A stretch of 64,000 nt of DNA from Hungatella sp. Its GTDB lineage: Bacteria > Bacillota > Clostridia > Lachnospirales > Lachnospiraceae. A program made the position numbers and the translations under genes. Within the stretch, counting starts at the first letter, position 1. The number at the start of each line of letters is the position of its first letter. The notes beneath the pieces are model-generated. The model did no database searches and had not been told where the DNA came from. It worked only from the letters and a program-made list of their open reading frames with translations. This document shows, piece by piece, positions 8,620 to 17,005 of this stretch. The stretch lies in contig WASS01000020.1 of the NCBI GenBank assembly GCA_009712635.1, positions 1,187,208 to 1,251,207 on the forward strand. The letters run 5' to 3'.

Positions 8620-8643
8620 CAATTATCAGATATAAAAAAATGA

Positions 8644-8684
8644 GGCGGTTGTTTCTCTTAAAAATATAAGAGAAATCAACCGCC
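8644..8684. terminator. Strong hairpin terminator
   Basis: The stem pairs GGCGGTTG...TCTCTTA with TAAGAGA...CAACCGCC. On the minus strand it is followed by a T-rich run, so it ends the ferritin-like gene transcript; it probably also ends the tetR transcript coming from the left. Confidence 0.8.
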
Positions 8685-8694
8685 CCGTTTTGGT

Positions 8695-9240
8695 TTAACC
8701 TCTACAACCATTTTTGGTATAAAGATAATTATATAAAATCCCATGTCTGAGTTCATCTGTTATAATTTCAATCATCATATTAATATGCTCACGAAATTCC
8801 ATAGCATAGAGTATGTTACGATATTTTATTACAGCATTCTGCTCTCCTAAAAGAGCACGTGATAATCCTGCACAATAACTTTCCGGTATAACGAACTGCT
8901 CTCCCTGAACCTGTTGAGGCATTACTCCGGTAATTTCGTTAAATAACTGCTTAAACAAAGCATAATGACCGATCTCATTATCACGAATTCCAGATATAAT
9001 TTGTATGTCTTCATCCGAAGGGGCATTTTCTATTAACCATGAATAAAATAGTCTGTCTTCGGTTTCACCTGCAAGTGCCTGCTGAATCAAATCCAGTGCG
9101 TTGGGCAGGTTTTGGGGAAATGTAAATATATCAGCAGTTTGTTGTACTCCCTGCATGTTTGATGCGTTCATTACGGACGTATATGGAGTTGCATAACCAT
9201 AATTATAGGGAACGTAGCCACCGTATTCATAATTACTCAT
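8695..9240 (-). CDS. Ferritin-like (diiron-type) protein
   Basis: A 181-residue protein. Residues 1-45 are a Tyr/Gly/Asn-rich leader (NYEYGGYVPYNYGY), and the rest is a four-helix ferritin-like bundle. Two ExxH metal-binding motifs are visible, NEIGHYALF and DELRHGILY, with extra Glu residues in GETEDRLFY. Similar short ferritin-like proteins with Tyr-rich leaders occur in spore-forming Clostridia and may be spore- or surface-associated; that is inference. SD AGGAGAG precedes the ATG. It could alternatively be a rubrerythrin relative without the rubredoxin domain. Confidence 0.75.
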   Translation of the reverse strand: MSNYEYGGYVPYNYGYATPYTSVMNASNMQGVQQTADIFTFPQNLPNALDLIQQALAGETEDRLFYSWLIENAPSDEDIQIISGIRDNEIGHYALFKQLFNEITGVMPQQVQGEQFVIPESYCAGLSRALLGEQNAVIKYRNILYAMEFREHINMMIEIITDELRHGILYNYLYTKNGCRG

Positions 9241-9319
9241 TAATTCTCTCCTGAGAATATACTCTGAATATTATATGAAGCAATAGGAAACCGGTGTCTG
9301 TACTCCGCCTGATTTTTAA

Positions 9320-9916
9320 TTATAAAGGTAATATCGTCTTTTTAAATTCCTGGTTTAAAACCTGTCCCACTGAATTATAGATAGCTGATACACCACAGAA
9401 AATCCCAACATATCCTGCAATTGTATGTATGGATTCCGCTCCTGTAAAGTTAGCCAGTGACAGCAGGAAGAATAAAACGGTCAGAGAGCCAAAAACAACC
9501 TGGCTGGCGCGGTTATGTTTTAAAGTTCCGATAAACATAAAAAGTGTGAACACACACCATAAGCCTAAATAAAATCCCATGCTTATGGGATCAGCAGCTT
9601 CGATTCCTTTAAACGGGTTAATCCAGATTAAAATCAAAGACCACCAAAAGAAACCATAGGCTGTAAATGCTGTTGCACCAAATGTATTGTTTTTCTTGAA
9701 TTCCATGATACCAGCTATGATCTGAGCGGCACCACCTAATCCAAATCCCATTGCTACAATCACAATGGATAACGGAATCAATCCTGCATTATGGATATTT
9801 AGCAGGCAGGTAGTCATTCCAAATCCTAAAAGTCCAAGAGGAGCCGGATTGGCAATAGAAGGAGTGGATGGGGCTGTTGGTGTTGATTGAATTACTGAAG
9901 CTGTTTTGGTTGACAT
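9320..9916 (-). CDS. satP: Acetate/succinate transporter, GPR1/FUN34/YaaH family
   Basis: A 198-residue, six-helix membrane protein with the family signature NPAPLGLLGFGMTT near residue 23. Length and hydrophobic pattern match SatP/YaaH, a proton-coupled or channel-type acetate/succinate permease of the cytoplasmic membrane. The C-terminal tail is polar. It is transcribed alone, divergent from an M15 peptidase, from a promoter at 9965-9993 with a palindrome just after the predicted transcription start. The direction of transport in a fermenter could be export. Confidence 0.88.
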   Translation of the reverse strand: MSTKTASVIQSTPTAPSTPSIANPAPLGLLGFGMTTCLLNIHNAGLIPLSIVIVAMGFGLGGAAQIIAGIMEFKKNNTFGATAFTAYGFFWWSLILIWINPFKGIEAADPISMGFYLGLWCVFTLFMFIGTLKHNRASQVVFGSLTVLFFLLSLANFTGAESIHTIAGYVGIFCGVSAIYNSVGQVLNQEFKKTILPL

Positions 9917-9944
9917 TAGTTGAAAATCCTTTCGTTATTGTATA

Positions 9945-9993
9945 TGCGAAAACGCACCTGGCATATAATATCATCTATTTTAGAAAAACACAA
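9945..9993 (-). promoter_or_regulatory. satP promoter with downstream palindrome
   Basis: On the minus strand TTGTGT (9993-9988) and TATTAT (9970-9965) are 17 bases apart. The perfect palindrome TGCGAAAACGCA (9945-9956) lies about 10 bases after the -10 box, over the start of the transcript, where a bound protein would block initiation. It does not fit the cre consensus well. Confidence 0.5.
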
Positions 9994-10114
9994 CAAAAAT
10001 CTTATCTTCCGTTTACAAAATGAAGGATTGCCACTTTTTTATATTCAGAGGCACACATAAGATGGCCGCGGCATCTTATAAACACCTCAAAAATATAAGA
10101 AAGAAGGATGAAGT

Positions 10115-10543
10115 ATGGCAGTGAAAACCTATTCGCTATCCAAAGACGGCGAGACTCGTCTGAGCACCAATTTTAAGGTAAAAGAATTTGCATGTAAGGA
10201 TGGAAGTGATAAGATTCTGATTGACGGAGATTTGGTTGCCTATTTACAGAAGATCAGAGACTGGGCCGGAACAGCGGTAACAATTAACAGCGGCTACCGG
10301 ACAAAAAGTTACAACGAATCCATTGGCGGCGCAACCAATTCTTATCATGTGAAAGGACAGGCTGCTGATATTGTAGTCAGCGGTAAAACCACTTTAAATG
10401 TAGCCAGAAAAGCAGAAGACCTTGGTATGAAAGGAATCATGCAGTATATTACAAGCGGTTTTGTGCATGTAGATACAAGAACATCAAAATATTTTGCTAA
10501 AGTAGAAAACGGGACAACCACTTCTGTATCCACCTTTGATTGA
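10115..10543 (+). CDS. M15-family peptidase (D,D-carboxypeptidase-like)
   Basis: A 142-residue protein of the peptidase M15_3 type. The zinc site is visible: SYHVKGQAADIVV supplies His and Asp, and FVHVDTR the last His. NSGYRTKSYN is the usual loop before it. There is no signal peptide, so it is either cytosolic or released by lysis. Free-standing M15 domains of this size often come from phage lysis modules, but no other phage genes are nearby. The likely target is the D-Ala-D-Ala end or cross-bridge of peptidoglycan. Confidence 0.85.
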   Translation: MAVKTYSLSKDGETRLSTNFKVKEFACKDGSDKILIDGDLVAYLQKIRDWAGTAVTINSGYRTKSYNESIGGATNSYHVKGQAADIVVSGKTTLNVARKAEDLGMKGIMQYITSGFVHVDTRTSKYFAKVENGTTTSVSTFD

Positions 10544-10553
10544 GAATAATAAA

Positions 10554-10587
10554 AGCGCCCTGTTTCATGTTCCTGAATCAGGGCGCT
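10554..10587. terminator. Hairpin terminator between convergent genes
   Basis: AGCGCCCTG pairs with CAGGGCGCT around a 16-base loop. On the minus strand it is followed by TTTTATTATT, so it best serves the lipoprotein gene at 10616; on the plus strand the T tract is poor. Confidence 0.7.
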
Positions 10588-10615
10588 ATATAACGTAAAG
10601 TACTGTCAGTTTAAA

Positions 10616-11248
10616 TCAGCCGATAAATTCAATGGATGAAATAATTGAATTCAATATGCTTTCATAATCATTGCTTAAATCTGATTTATAGGTACAGTTG
10701 AATTGAAAAGAAACAGGTCCGACTATGGTTTCATACTGTGTCATAGTATATTCCACATCATCGGCCTTATATTGAAATACAAGCTTAATCGCTTCATTGC
10801 CATCAATGGTTGTTTTAGTTAAATCTGTTATAACCACGTCTGAATAGCTCTCTGACAAAAGTGCTTTGTAATCTTCCTCTGTTCGATTAAAATCAGTGAG
10901 CCAGGCTTCCCCTCTGGAATACCAAAAAACAGGATCACTCCCTGATTTTGAATCAAAAAAATTAACATAAGATATATCTTCCCCAGGGTTTTCCTCAGAT
11001 GTCCAATCTGCCGGATAATTAAATTTTATTACTTTATTGGAATAACTGTTTATCTGGGGTAATGACTGTGCGATTGCAGACGACGATGTTTCTGCTTGTA
11101 TCGATGTCTCATTTGCTGGAGATGACGATTCTGCTTTTAGATATTCTGGCTGCGTTTTATTTTGGCAGGCGGATAACAATAACATTGCTCCTGCTGCAAG
11201 TGCAAATAAACACGAAGTTTTCTTGTGCTTCTCTTTTAGAATATTCAT
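10616..11248 (-). CDS. Lipoprotein of unknown function
   Basis: Start placed at ATG 11248 (MNILKEKHKK), which gives a compact lipoprotein signal with lipobox LLSAC; a longer GTG start at 11269 is possible. After the Cys comes a Ser/Thr/Ala-rich linker of ~45 residues, then a domain of about 140 residues beginning NKVIKFNYPADWTSEEN, whose pattern resembles the small PsbP/MOG1-like domains of Firmicutes lipoproteins. No enzyme motif is seen. It is followed by a terminator; the aminoglycoside-phosphotransferase-like gene upstream ends 43 bases away, so co-transcription is likely. Confidence 0.6.
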   Translation of the reverse strand: MNILKEKHKKTSCLFALAAGAMLLLSACQNKTQPEYLKAESSSPANETSIQAETSSSAIAQSLPQINSYSNKVIKFNYPADWTSEENPGEDISYVNFFDSKSGSDPVFWYSRGEAWLTDFNRTEEDYKALLSESYSDVVITDLTKTTIDGNEAIKLVFQYKADDVEYTMTQYETIVGPVSFQFNCTYKSDLSNDYESILNSIISSIEFIG

Positions 11249-11291
11249 TCTTATAAATCTCTTTAACACAATTCACCATTTTCTTTCTATT

Positions 11292-12164
11292 TTATTCCTG
11301 ACTATACACATGCTCCACAAACTTAAAAATCTGTAACGTTTCCGCCGCTGCTTCCTGATTTGCCTGCTGCTGCCAAAACGCGATAAATAAAAGTTCAATA
11401 CACTGCATCATAAGGGGCAGTGCTTTCTTCTCATCATTTTCTAAAACAATCATAGATTCATAACCACTTAGAAACTGACTGATAAACCTGATCCACTTAT
11501 GTTTAATTGCCATAAGATCTTTGTAACCCAGTAATTGCCCTGCCAGGAAATAAGCGATGTCAAATAAGCGGGCATCCTGTTTACCTAAGTCAAAATCCAG
11601 TACCCCGGTTAATGTTGTTCCTTCAAACAGTAAATTACCATAATGCAGATCCCGGTGAATCTGCTGCCTGGGTAACTGCGGGTAAATTCTGCACAATGCT
11701 TCCATTGGTTCGGACCATTCTTCCTTTGTCAGCAGGCTGCTGCAGGAGAGCTCCCTGCTGATCCAGCCCGTAAGTTCCTGATGAAAAGGATTAATTCCAA
11801 TCTTATTATCTGATACTGTCATAAAGGCACAATGAATTTTTCCAATGACAATGCCGGTTTCATAAGCAATGGATGCGTAGTCCTGTTCAAACACCTCTTT
11901 TATATGCCTGCCTGCAAGTTTTTCCATCAACAGATAACAACCCTCTTCTGCCAATATATAATCCCTGCCATCTGTAGTTTTCATAATATGAGGCACTGGA
12001 ACCCCATGGAAGTTAAGTGCTTTAGTCAGCCTTATATTATTAAGTGCAGCATTTTCTGTACCCACCGATTTTAAAATAAACTTCCCCGCTACTTCCCAGG
12101 TTGTGAGCGTAGCGGCAACTGGCTCCTCATTCAGCCCCCAAAATTTCATTATACCAGCTGTCAT
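11292..12164 (-). CDS. APH/choline kinase-family phosphotransferase
   Basis: A 290-residue protein with the aminoglycoside phosphotransferase/homoserine kinase fold. The catalytic loop is IHRDLHYGNLLF (about residues 172-183) and the metal-binding motif is GVLDFDLG (about 192-199). The N-lobe has LEU/LYS-rich strands with KFILKSV, probably carrying the ATP-binding Lys. Such kinases phosphorylate small alcohols or, in RdoA/SrkA and spore CotS relatives, unknown targets; nothing points to true aminoglycoside resistance. SD AGAGGTG precedes the start. It is downstream of two unknown genes in the same direction. Confidence 0.75.
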   Translation of the reverse strand: MTAGIMKFWGLNEEPVAATLTTWEVAGKFILKSVGTENAALNNIRLTKALNFHGVPVPHIMKTTDGRDYILAEEGCYLLMEKLAGRHIKEVFEQDYASIAYETGIVIGKIHCAFMTVSDNKIGINPFHQELTGWISRELSCSSLLTKEEWSEPMEALCRIYPQLPRQQIHRDLHYGNLLFEGTTLTGVLDFDLGKQDARLFDIAYFLAGQLLGYKDLMAIKHKWIRFISQFLSGYESMIVLENDEKKALPLMMQCIELLFIAFWQQQANQEAAAETLQIFKFVEHVYSQE

Positions 12165-12184
12165 ATATACACCTCTGTAATTTT

Positions 12185-12754
12185 TTAACCTGTAACATCA
12201 ATGGAAGACGTGGTTCCTCCATTTGCTCTTGCCGCGCTGTTCCATGCCTGATTGTATATTCCCCATAGCTGTGATTCTCTGGCATCTTCCGCTTTCGTTC
12301 CATAGGAAATCCATCTGCCATTGGAAAATGAAGCTACCATCTCTCCATTGCTGTCGTAAAATTCAGCATAAGAAACATCATCTGCTTCCTTGCTATACTT
12401 CACGGAACCAAACATATAATCCAACAGATTAAAGGTTTTCGGTTCCTGTCTGGTATTTTTATAAATCGCTCTTAAGCCCTGTGAAATAATATTTTTCCTG
12501 TCAGGGGAGACCGCAGAAACGTAACTTTTTACCAGATTCCTAAATCCGGCTGAATCGGATTGGAATTTACCGGCCGCCTGATCTTTTTTTGCCTGCTCGA
12601 TAATAGCTGTCTTATACTTTTCATCGCTCATAGCAGGTGCTGTCTTTGTGTTAAAATGAAAATCGGTATAATCGGGGGAAGATACACTCCCCCGTTTTTC
12701 TGTACCGGAAGGCTGGCGGCTTTGCACCAGTGATTTATCATTTCCTACGCGCAT
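12185..12754 (-). CDS. Unknown protein, no signal peptide
   Basis: A 189-residue protein, SD AAGGAG 8 bases before the ATG. The N-terminal ~40 residues are Ser/Gly/Asn-rich and probably disordered; residues 45-110 are predicted helical with many Lys/Ala; the C-terminal part (VSYAEFYDSNGEMVASFSNGRWI) has a beta-hairpin look. It ends in a Gly/Ser/Thr-rich tail. I do not recognise the family. It resembles small conserved Clostridia proteins linked to flagellar or cell-surface clusters only in general style, so no function is assigned. Confidence 0.5.
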   Translation of the reverse strand: MRVGNDKSLVQSRQPSGTEKRGSVSSPDYTDFHFNTKTAPAMSDEKYKTAIIEQAKKDQAAGKFQSDSAGFRNLVKSYVSAVSPDRKNIISQGLRAIYKNTRQEPKTFNLLDYMFGSVKYSKEADDVSYAEFYDSNGEMVASFSNGRWISYGTKAEDARESQLWGIYNQAWNSAARANGGTTSSIDVTG

Positions 12755-12852
12755 CTTTTCTCTGCTCCTTATCTTTTTCAGGAAAAACTTCCATATGGGC
12801 TGGTCATATGAAAATCCTTCCCGTAATTTATACTTCGATATCTGGTTAGAAA

Positions 12853-13356
12853 TTAAAAGGAGTCATCCCAATAAATCGTAATATAAGGATTGGAATATGA
12901 TTTAGATCCAATATCTAATATCATACCATGGGAAATCGCGCCGCTGATACAGGTAGCGTTAAAGGAAATTGTATACGTTCCATTGGCTTTGGAAGCCAAA
13001 AATCCGTTTGTACTCAACGTTGTATTTTCCTTACCGTTCCAAGTCACTTTCTCTGCTGAACTCCTGTTACTGCTGGCAACTGTCAGGTAATTGGTAAGTA
13101 CAGCTCCTGAATATTTCAGCGAACCAGGATTAACCTCAAGCTTTGTAATAACAGCATTTGCCGGAAGACCGGAAACACGGAATGTAACTTCACTGGAATT
13201 GCCGGTTTGACCCGTTTTTAATGCAAGACTCATGGTACCGGAAGAAGTCACCTTCTTCGTTCCTGTTGCAGCATATGCTGAGGTAGTTGCTGTAAATGCC
13301 ATTGTTATAACTAATAAAGCGCTGAAAAGAATTTTTAAAAATTTGTTTTTACTCAT
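12853..13356 (-). CDS. Small secreted beta-sandwich protein of unknown function
   Basis: Start at 13356, since GGGGG lies 7 bases before this ATG and a clean Sec signal follows (MSKNKFLK, hydrophobic core, cleavage near AYA-ATG). The mature ~140 residues are Ser/Thr/Gly/Asn-rich with alternating strands (EVTFRVSGLPANAVITKLEV, then TYTISFNATC), as in an adhesin-like or carbohydrate-binding sandwich. No sortase motif or lipobox, so it should be released. The 5' leader is structured: the SD and following bases form one arm of a perfect 12-bp inverted repeat whose other arm is at the start of the transcript. Confidence 0.65.
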   Translation of the reverse strand: MSKNKFLKILFSALLVITMAFTATTSAYAATGTKKVTSSGTMSLALKTGQTGNSSEVTFRVSGLPANAVITKLEVNPGSLKYSGAVLTNYLTVASSNRSSAEKVTWNGKENTTLSTNGFLASKANGTYTISFNATCISGAISHGMILDIGSKSYSNPYITIYWDDSF

Positions 13357-13449
13357 AGAAATACCCCCTGTTCTGATTTTTTCAGAGACTGGCAGCAACC
13401 AGCCTGCTGGATCTCTTAATAAGTTTATCGGATTCTTGGGGGTATTTCT
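13357..13449 (-). ncRNA. Structured 5' leader with SD-sequestering inverted repeat
   Basis: On the minus strand the leader starts with AGAAATACCCCC (13449-13438) and ends with GGGGGTATTTCT (13368-13357), directly before the ATG: 12 bp, perfectly complementary, enclosing the SD. The 69-base loop contains a second helix, AGAGA/TCTCT with AGCA/TGCT inside. No known riboswitch class is recognised. It could be a cis-regulatory RNA or a thermosensor-like element. Confidence 0.5.
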
Positions 13450-13467
13450 AAGATTTTTTATAAATTT

Positions 13468-13496
13468 TTAATATTCCATTTCGTCATAACTGTCAA
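13468..13496 (-). promoter_or_regulatory. Promoter of the secreted-protein gene
   Basis: TTGACA (13496-13491) and TATTAA (13473-13468) are 17 bases apart on the minus strand. Transcription would start near 13460, so the transcript begins just before the first arm of the leader inverted repeat. Confidence 0.7.
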
Positions 13497-13512
13497 TAAA
13501 GCCCAGGTTAGC

Positions 13513-15366
13513 CTATTTTGAAATGCAATTCAAAATCTCGTCTCCAGCTTTTACAGTTTTTTCTTCTGTCGGCAAAACGTCTGCATATGCCGCTGTATTT
13601 GTAATAAGGATTACAGTCGTGACATCGTATCCCGCTTTTTCAATTTCTGTCAAATCTGCCTGAATTAAAACATCACCTGTTTTTACAATATCACCTGCTT
13701 TGACTTTTACATCCAGATATTTTCCGTTTAATTTTACAGTGTCCAGTCCGAAATGAACCAAAACCTCTGTCCCTCTCCCTGTTACAATTCCAATTGCATG
13801 CGGATACGCGGTAACAACTCTTCCATTGCATGGTGCACATATGGTTCCGTCTTCTGGAATAACAGCAATTCCTTTTCCTAAATTCCCAGAAGAAAATGCG
13901 TCGTCTGCCACTTCATTTAATAAAAGCACCTTTCCATTTACCGGTGCTGCTATTATTTCGTCTTTTATTATTTCATCCTCTATTTCGTTTACCGATGTAG
14001 TTTTAACCAGCATATTATCGTTGTAACCAAAAAAGTAGGTTCCTATGATACTTCCGAAAAATCCGATTGCAATACCAATTAACATTGCAGTTCCGCCCGG
14101 CCAGGTTGTTGTCACCGGTAATGTGAAAATACTGATACCCACAGCATCTGTAAATCCTGCTCCGGCTGATGCAATAATTGCTCCGGCAATACCATCGCAA
14201 ATACATGCCACAATAAAGGGCTTCTTATACTTTAAGTTAATACCGTATATTGCCGGTTCTGAAATACTGCCTACAAATGCTGAAAAGAATGCAGCTGTTG
14301 CAATCTCCTTTACTTTTCTGTCTTTTGTCTTAAGTGCAACGCCAAGGGCAGCCCCTGCATGAGAAAATGTAACCGGAAAAGTAATTGGAAGAATCTTATC
14401 AATACCCAAAACCATCAAATTATTTATAGCAACCGTAATAACTGCCCAATGTAAACCAAACATAATAAACACGGACCAAAAAGCTCCAAAAACAAAGCCA
14501 ACTAAAGGCGGGCATATTCCAATCAAAAACGTAATTCCGGATGCAAGCCAGGAACTAAGCTGACTGGTAACAGGTCCAATTATAATCAGTGATACAGGTA
14601 TTGTTACTAACAATGTAAATGACGGAACAAAAACACCAGCTACAATCTTCGGAATAATTCTTTTAAATATTCTCTCGATTCTTGTCATTACATAGACAGC
14701 AAATATAATCGGTATAACCGTATTTGAATAGTCCAGTAACTTCAACGGTATTCCAATAAAGGTTACAGCAGTATGAGCCGCATATAGGGAGAGAATTTTG
14801 GGATATAAGAACGCTGCCGAAACTCCCATGCCCAGATACATGTTGCTGCCAAATTTTTTAGCGGCAGATGCCCCCAGAAAAAAAGGCATAAAATAAAAGA
14901 ATCCGTCACCAATTGCGAATAATATGGTATAAGTACTTGAATCTTGGGATAATAAGCCAAAAGTGGACAGCATAATAACAATTGCCTTTAATATACCTGC
15001 TGCCACCATAATTGGCATGCATGGCATAAAAATTCCAGATATTGTATCAATTAACCTGTTTACTAAATTCATTTTACCGCTTTCACTTAAATCATTCTGC
15101 CCACTATCAATCGGTATTCCTTTTATTTTCCCTACTTCCTGGAACACATCATCCACTTCATTTCCTATTACCACCTGATATTGGCCACCTGCTTTTATCA
15201 CAGATACTACTCCGCCCAGCTTCTCAATATTATCCGTTTCTGCAATGCTTTCATCCTTTAATACAAAGCGAAGCCGCGTAATACAATGTGTCAGTGATAC
15301 TACATTTTCTGCCCCGCCAATTAAATTAACAATATCCCGCGCTAATTGATCGTAATTTTTTTTCAT
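13513..15366 (-). CDS. PTS beta-glucoside-type transporter, EIIBCA
   Basis: Start at 15366 (MKKNYDQLA) with GGAGG 6 bases upstream. Domain order is IIB (residues 1-85, phosphorylated Cys28 in THCITRLRF), IIC membrane domain (about 105-465, some ten helices) and IIA-Glc type (about 490-617, active His538 in VHFGLDTV, helper His in PHAIGI). This is the BglP arrangement: uptake with 6-phosphorylation of a beta-glucoside or related disaccharide. It is the last gene of a LacI-controlled operon with a DUF4038 glycosidase and an alpha/beta hydrolase. No phospho-beta-glucosidase (GH1/GH4) and no BglG antiterminator are adjacent, which leaves the sugar undefined. Confidence 0.92.
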   Translation of the reverse strand: MKKNYDQLARDIVNLIGGAENVVSLTHCITRLRFVLKDESIAETDNIEKLGGVVSVIKAGGQYQVVIGNEVDDVFQEVGKIKGIPIDSGQNDLSESGKMNLVNRLIDTISGIFMPCMPIMVAAGILKAIVIMLSTFGLLSQDSSTYTILFAIGDGFFYFMPFFLGASAAKKFGSNMYLGMGVSAAFLYPKILSLYAAHTAVTFIGIPLKLLDYSNTVIPIIFAVYVMTRIERIFKRIIPKIVAGVFVPSFTLLVTIPVSLIIIGPVTSQLSSWLASGITFLIGICPPLVGFVFGAFWSVFIMFGLHWAVITVAINNLMVLGIDKILPITFPVTFSHAGAALGVALKTKDRKVKEIATAAFFSAFVGSISEPAIYGINLKYKKPFIVACICDGIAGAIIASAGAGFTDAVGISIFTLPVTTTWPGGTAMLIGIAIGFFGSIIGTYFFGYNDNMLVKTTSVNEIEDEIIKDEIIAAPVNGKVLLLNEVADDAFSSGNLGKGIAVIPEDGTICAPCNGRVVTAYPHAIGIVTGRGTEVLVHFGLDTVKLNGKYLDVKVKAGDIVKTGDVLIQADLTEIEKAGYDVTTVILITNTAAYADVLPTEEKTVKAGDEILNCISK

Positions 15367-15389
15367 ATGCGTCCTCCTGCTTTTGCACA

Positions 15390-16985
15390 TTATATCTGTT
15401 CAACTACCAGCAGCCAGTCTCCTTTTCCTGGTTTTACCGGCGTTTCTAACACCCCGTTATCCGCATAAAAGACTTCCTCTGCCTCTGAATACTTACCCTC
15501 CCTTGGATCGAACCATCGGGCACTGTAATTACCTTTGCTTAGGTCTTTTATTTCATATTGTTTTCTCACCGAATCGCTGTAATATAGCACCAGTCTTTTT
15601 GCATCTTCACTGATTGTAATTAATGGAAGCTTCTTTCCAAATGGGTTTCCGGTTATTTCTTCCCCCTCTTCTTTATAGGGACGTAGTTCCCAGAAACGCA
15701 CCTTTTCATAAAAAGCTTTCATATACCCCATTTGCTTTCCGCCCTCCCCATCAATCGCTTCATACCAGGTAATATCGTATTGATTAAAAAGCTTCATCGG
15801 ATTAGGCTGGCCTTTTTCCCACACATTATCCCAAATTCCCTGTGCACCATAGGTATAACCGCACCCTCCCAGCTGAATGGACATATATGCAACTCTTCGC
15901 AGCATATCAGCTGTACACATACGAGTACCGTTTTCTTCTAAAGTTGAACAAAACTCATAAAAACATTCTCCTTCGATAAACGGATGCTGGGGAAACTTTT
16001 TAAGAAATTCACGATAATGAGCCGGACTAATTGGAAAATCTCCATGGCCTGCCTGATTTAACGTAAAATCAAACCAGCTTTCATCCTGGTAATAATCGGC
16101 AAATGGCCGTTCATTTGTATAATGGGCCGTCTGTAAAGTTCCGTAGCCATCTATGGATTCTACATATTCTGCTACTTCCCTCCATCCGTCTATTCTAGAT
16201 TTTCTGTCTTCCCCACCGCTATATCCTGCAACTTCTCCTGCCAGTGTCCATATAACAGGCAAGGCGCCATAACGAGCCACTATATACCTTGCCAGACTCT
16301 TTTGAAGCTCCACATTATCTGTAATGGAAATAAACCAGGCAAAGCCCAATGCATTAACAAATCCCAGATCAGCAAGATAATACATTCTCCTGTCCAATTC
16401 ATTCTGATAGAAAGCTATGTTGGGCAGCTTACCGTCACTTCCCTCCAGCCAGTAATATTTATCTCCCCCCATAAGAGCGTCACTGCGTAAATTAGTCTGA
16501 TAAATATTGAATCCCTGTTCCATACGCTTTTTTGCCATTCCCTTAAACATACAGCTCATATCCGGGTGATTCGATTCATCCCATCTTTCTCCGTAAGCAA
16601 ATTCCCAGTGGGTATCTCCCAACCAGAAAAACGGTGTACCATCATCATACACTAGATATTTTTTAGAAGGATGAACCCGCAGGAAACCATGTTGGTAAAC
16701 TGGGAGAGTACCGGTATATTCCACACATTCTATTTCTCCAGACTGACCGCTAAGCCCTGACCTGTCATCAGCTTGTATTACCCATGACCATCTTCCCAAT
16801 TCTGTAGGAGCAAAAGATATCTTGTAATGGTTGCCCCCATCCCAATAAGCTTCCCTTCTTATCTGCTGCCCGGATGGTCCGGTAAATACAGCCTGAATGC
16901 TTACATCAAGAAATGGATTGTTATATTCGTATCTGCTATGAAAATTTAAAATAACCTGCCGCCATAGCTCTGAGCGCTGCCTCAT
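15390..16985 (-). CDS. DUF5060/DUF4038 glycoside hydrolase (apiosidase-like)
   Basis: A 531-residue intracellular protein with no signal. Residues 1-95 are a DUF5060 beta-domain (NPFLDVSIQAVFTGPSGQ), and residues ~100-430 the DUF4038 TIM barrel (PFFWLGDTHWEFAYGERWD, WTLAGEVAGYSGG, FIEGECFYEFCS) with acidic residues in WTLAGE and IEGE as catalytic candidates. The C-terminal ~90 residues form a beta domain of the DUF5605 kind. DUF4038 includes characterised apiosidases, but many members act on other glycosides. Its cytosolic place beside a PTS suggests it cleaves an imported, possibly phosphorylated, disaccharide. Confidence 0.85.
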   Translation of the reverse strand: MRQRSELWRQVILNFHSRYEYNNPFLDVSIQAVFTGPSGQQIRREAYWDGGNHYKISFAPTELGRWSWVIQADDRSGLSGQSGEIECVEYTGTLPVYQHGFLRVHPSKKYLVYDDGTPFFWLGDTHWEFAYGERWDESNHPDMSCMFKGMAKKRMEQGFNIYQTNLRSDALMGGDKYYWLEGSDGKLPNIAFYQNELDRRMYYLADLGFVNALGFAWFISITDNVELQKSLARYIVARYGALPVIWTLAGEVAGYSGGEDRKSRIDGWREVAEYVESIDGYGTLQTAHYTNERPFADYYQDESWFDFTLNQAGHGDFPISPAHYREFLKKFPQHPFIEGECFYEFCSTLEENGTRMCTADMLRRVAYMSIQLGGCGYTYGAQGIWDNVWEKGQPNPMKLFNQYDITWYEAIDGEGGKQMGYMKAFYEKVRFWELRPYKEEGEEITGNPFGKKLPLITISEDAKRLVLYYSDSVRKQYEIKDLSKGNYSARWFDPREGKYSEAEEVFYADNGVLETPVKPGKGDWLLVVEQI

Positions 16986-17005
16986 CCTGTCACTCTCCTT
17001 TATCT

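Noticed and set aside
10115-10543. Prophage lysis module
   Set aside because: Single M15 domain gene; no holin, integrase or structural genes near it.
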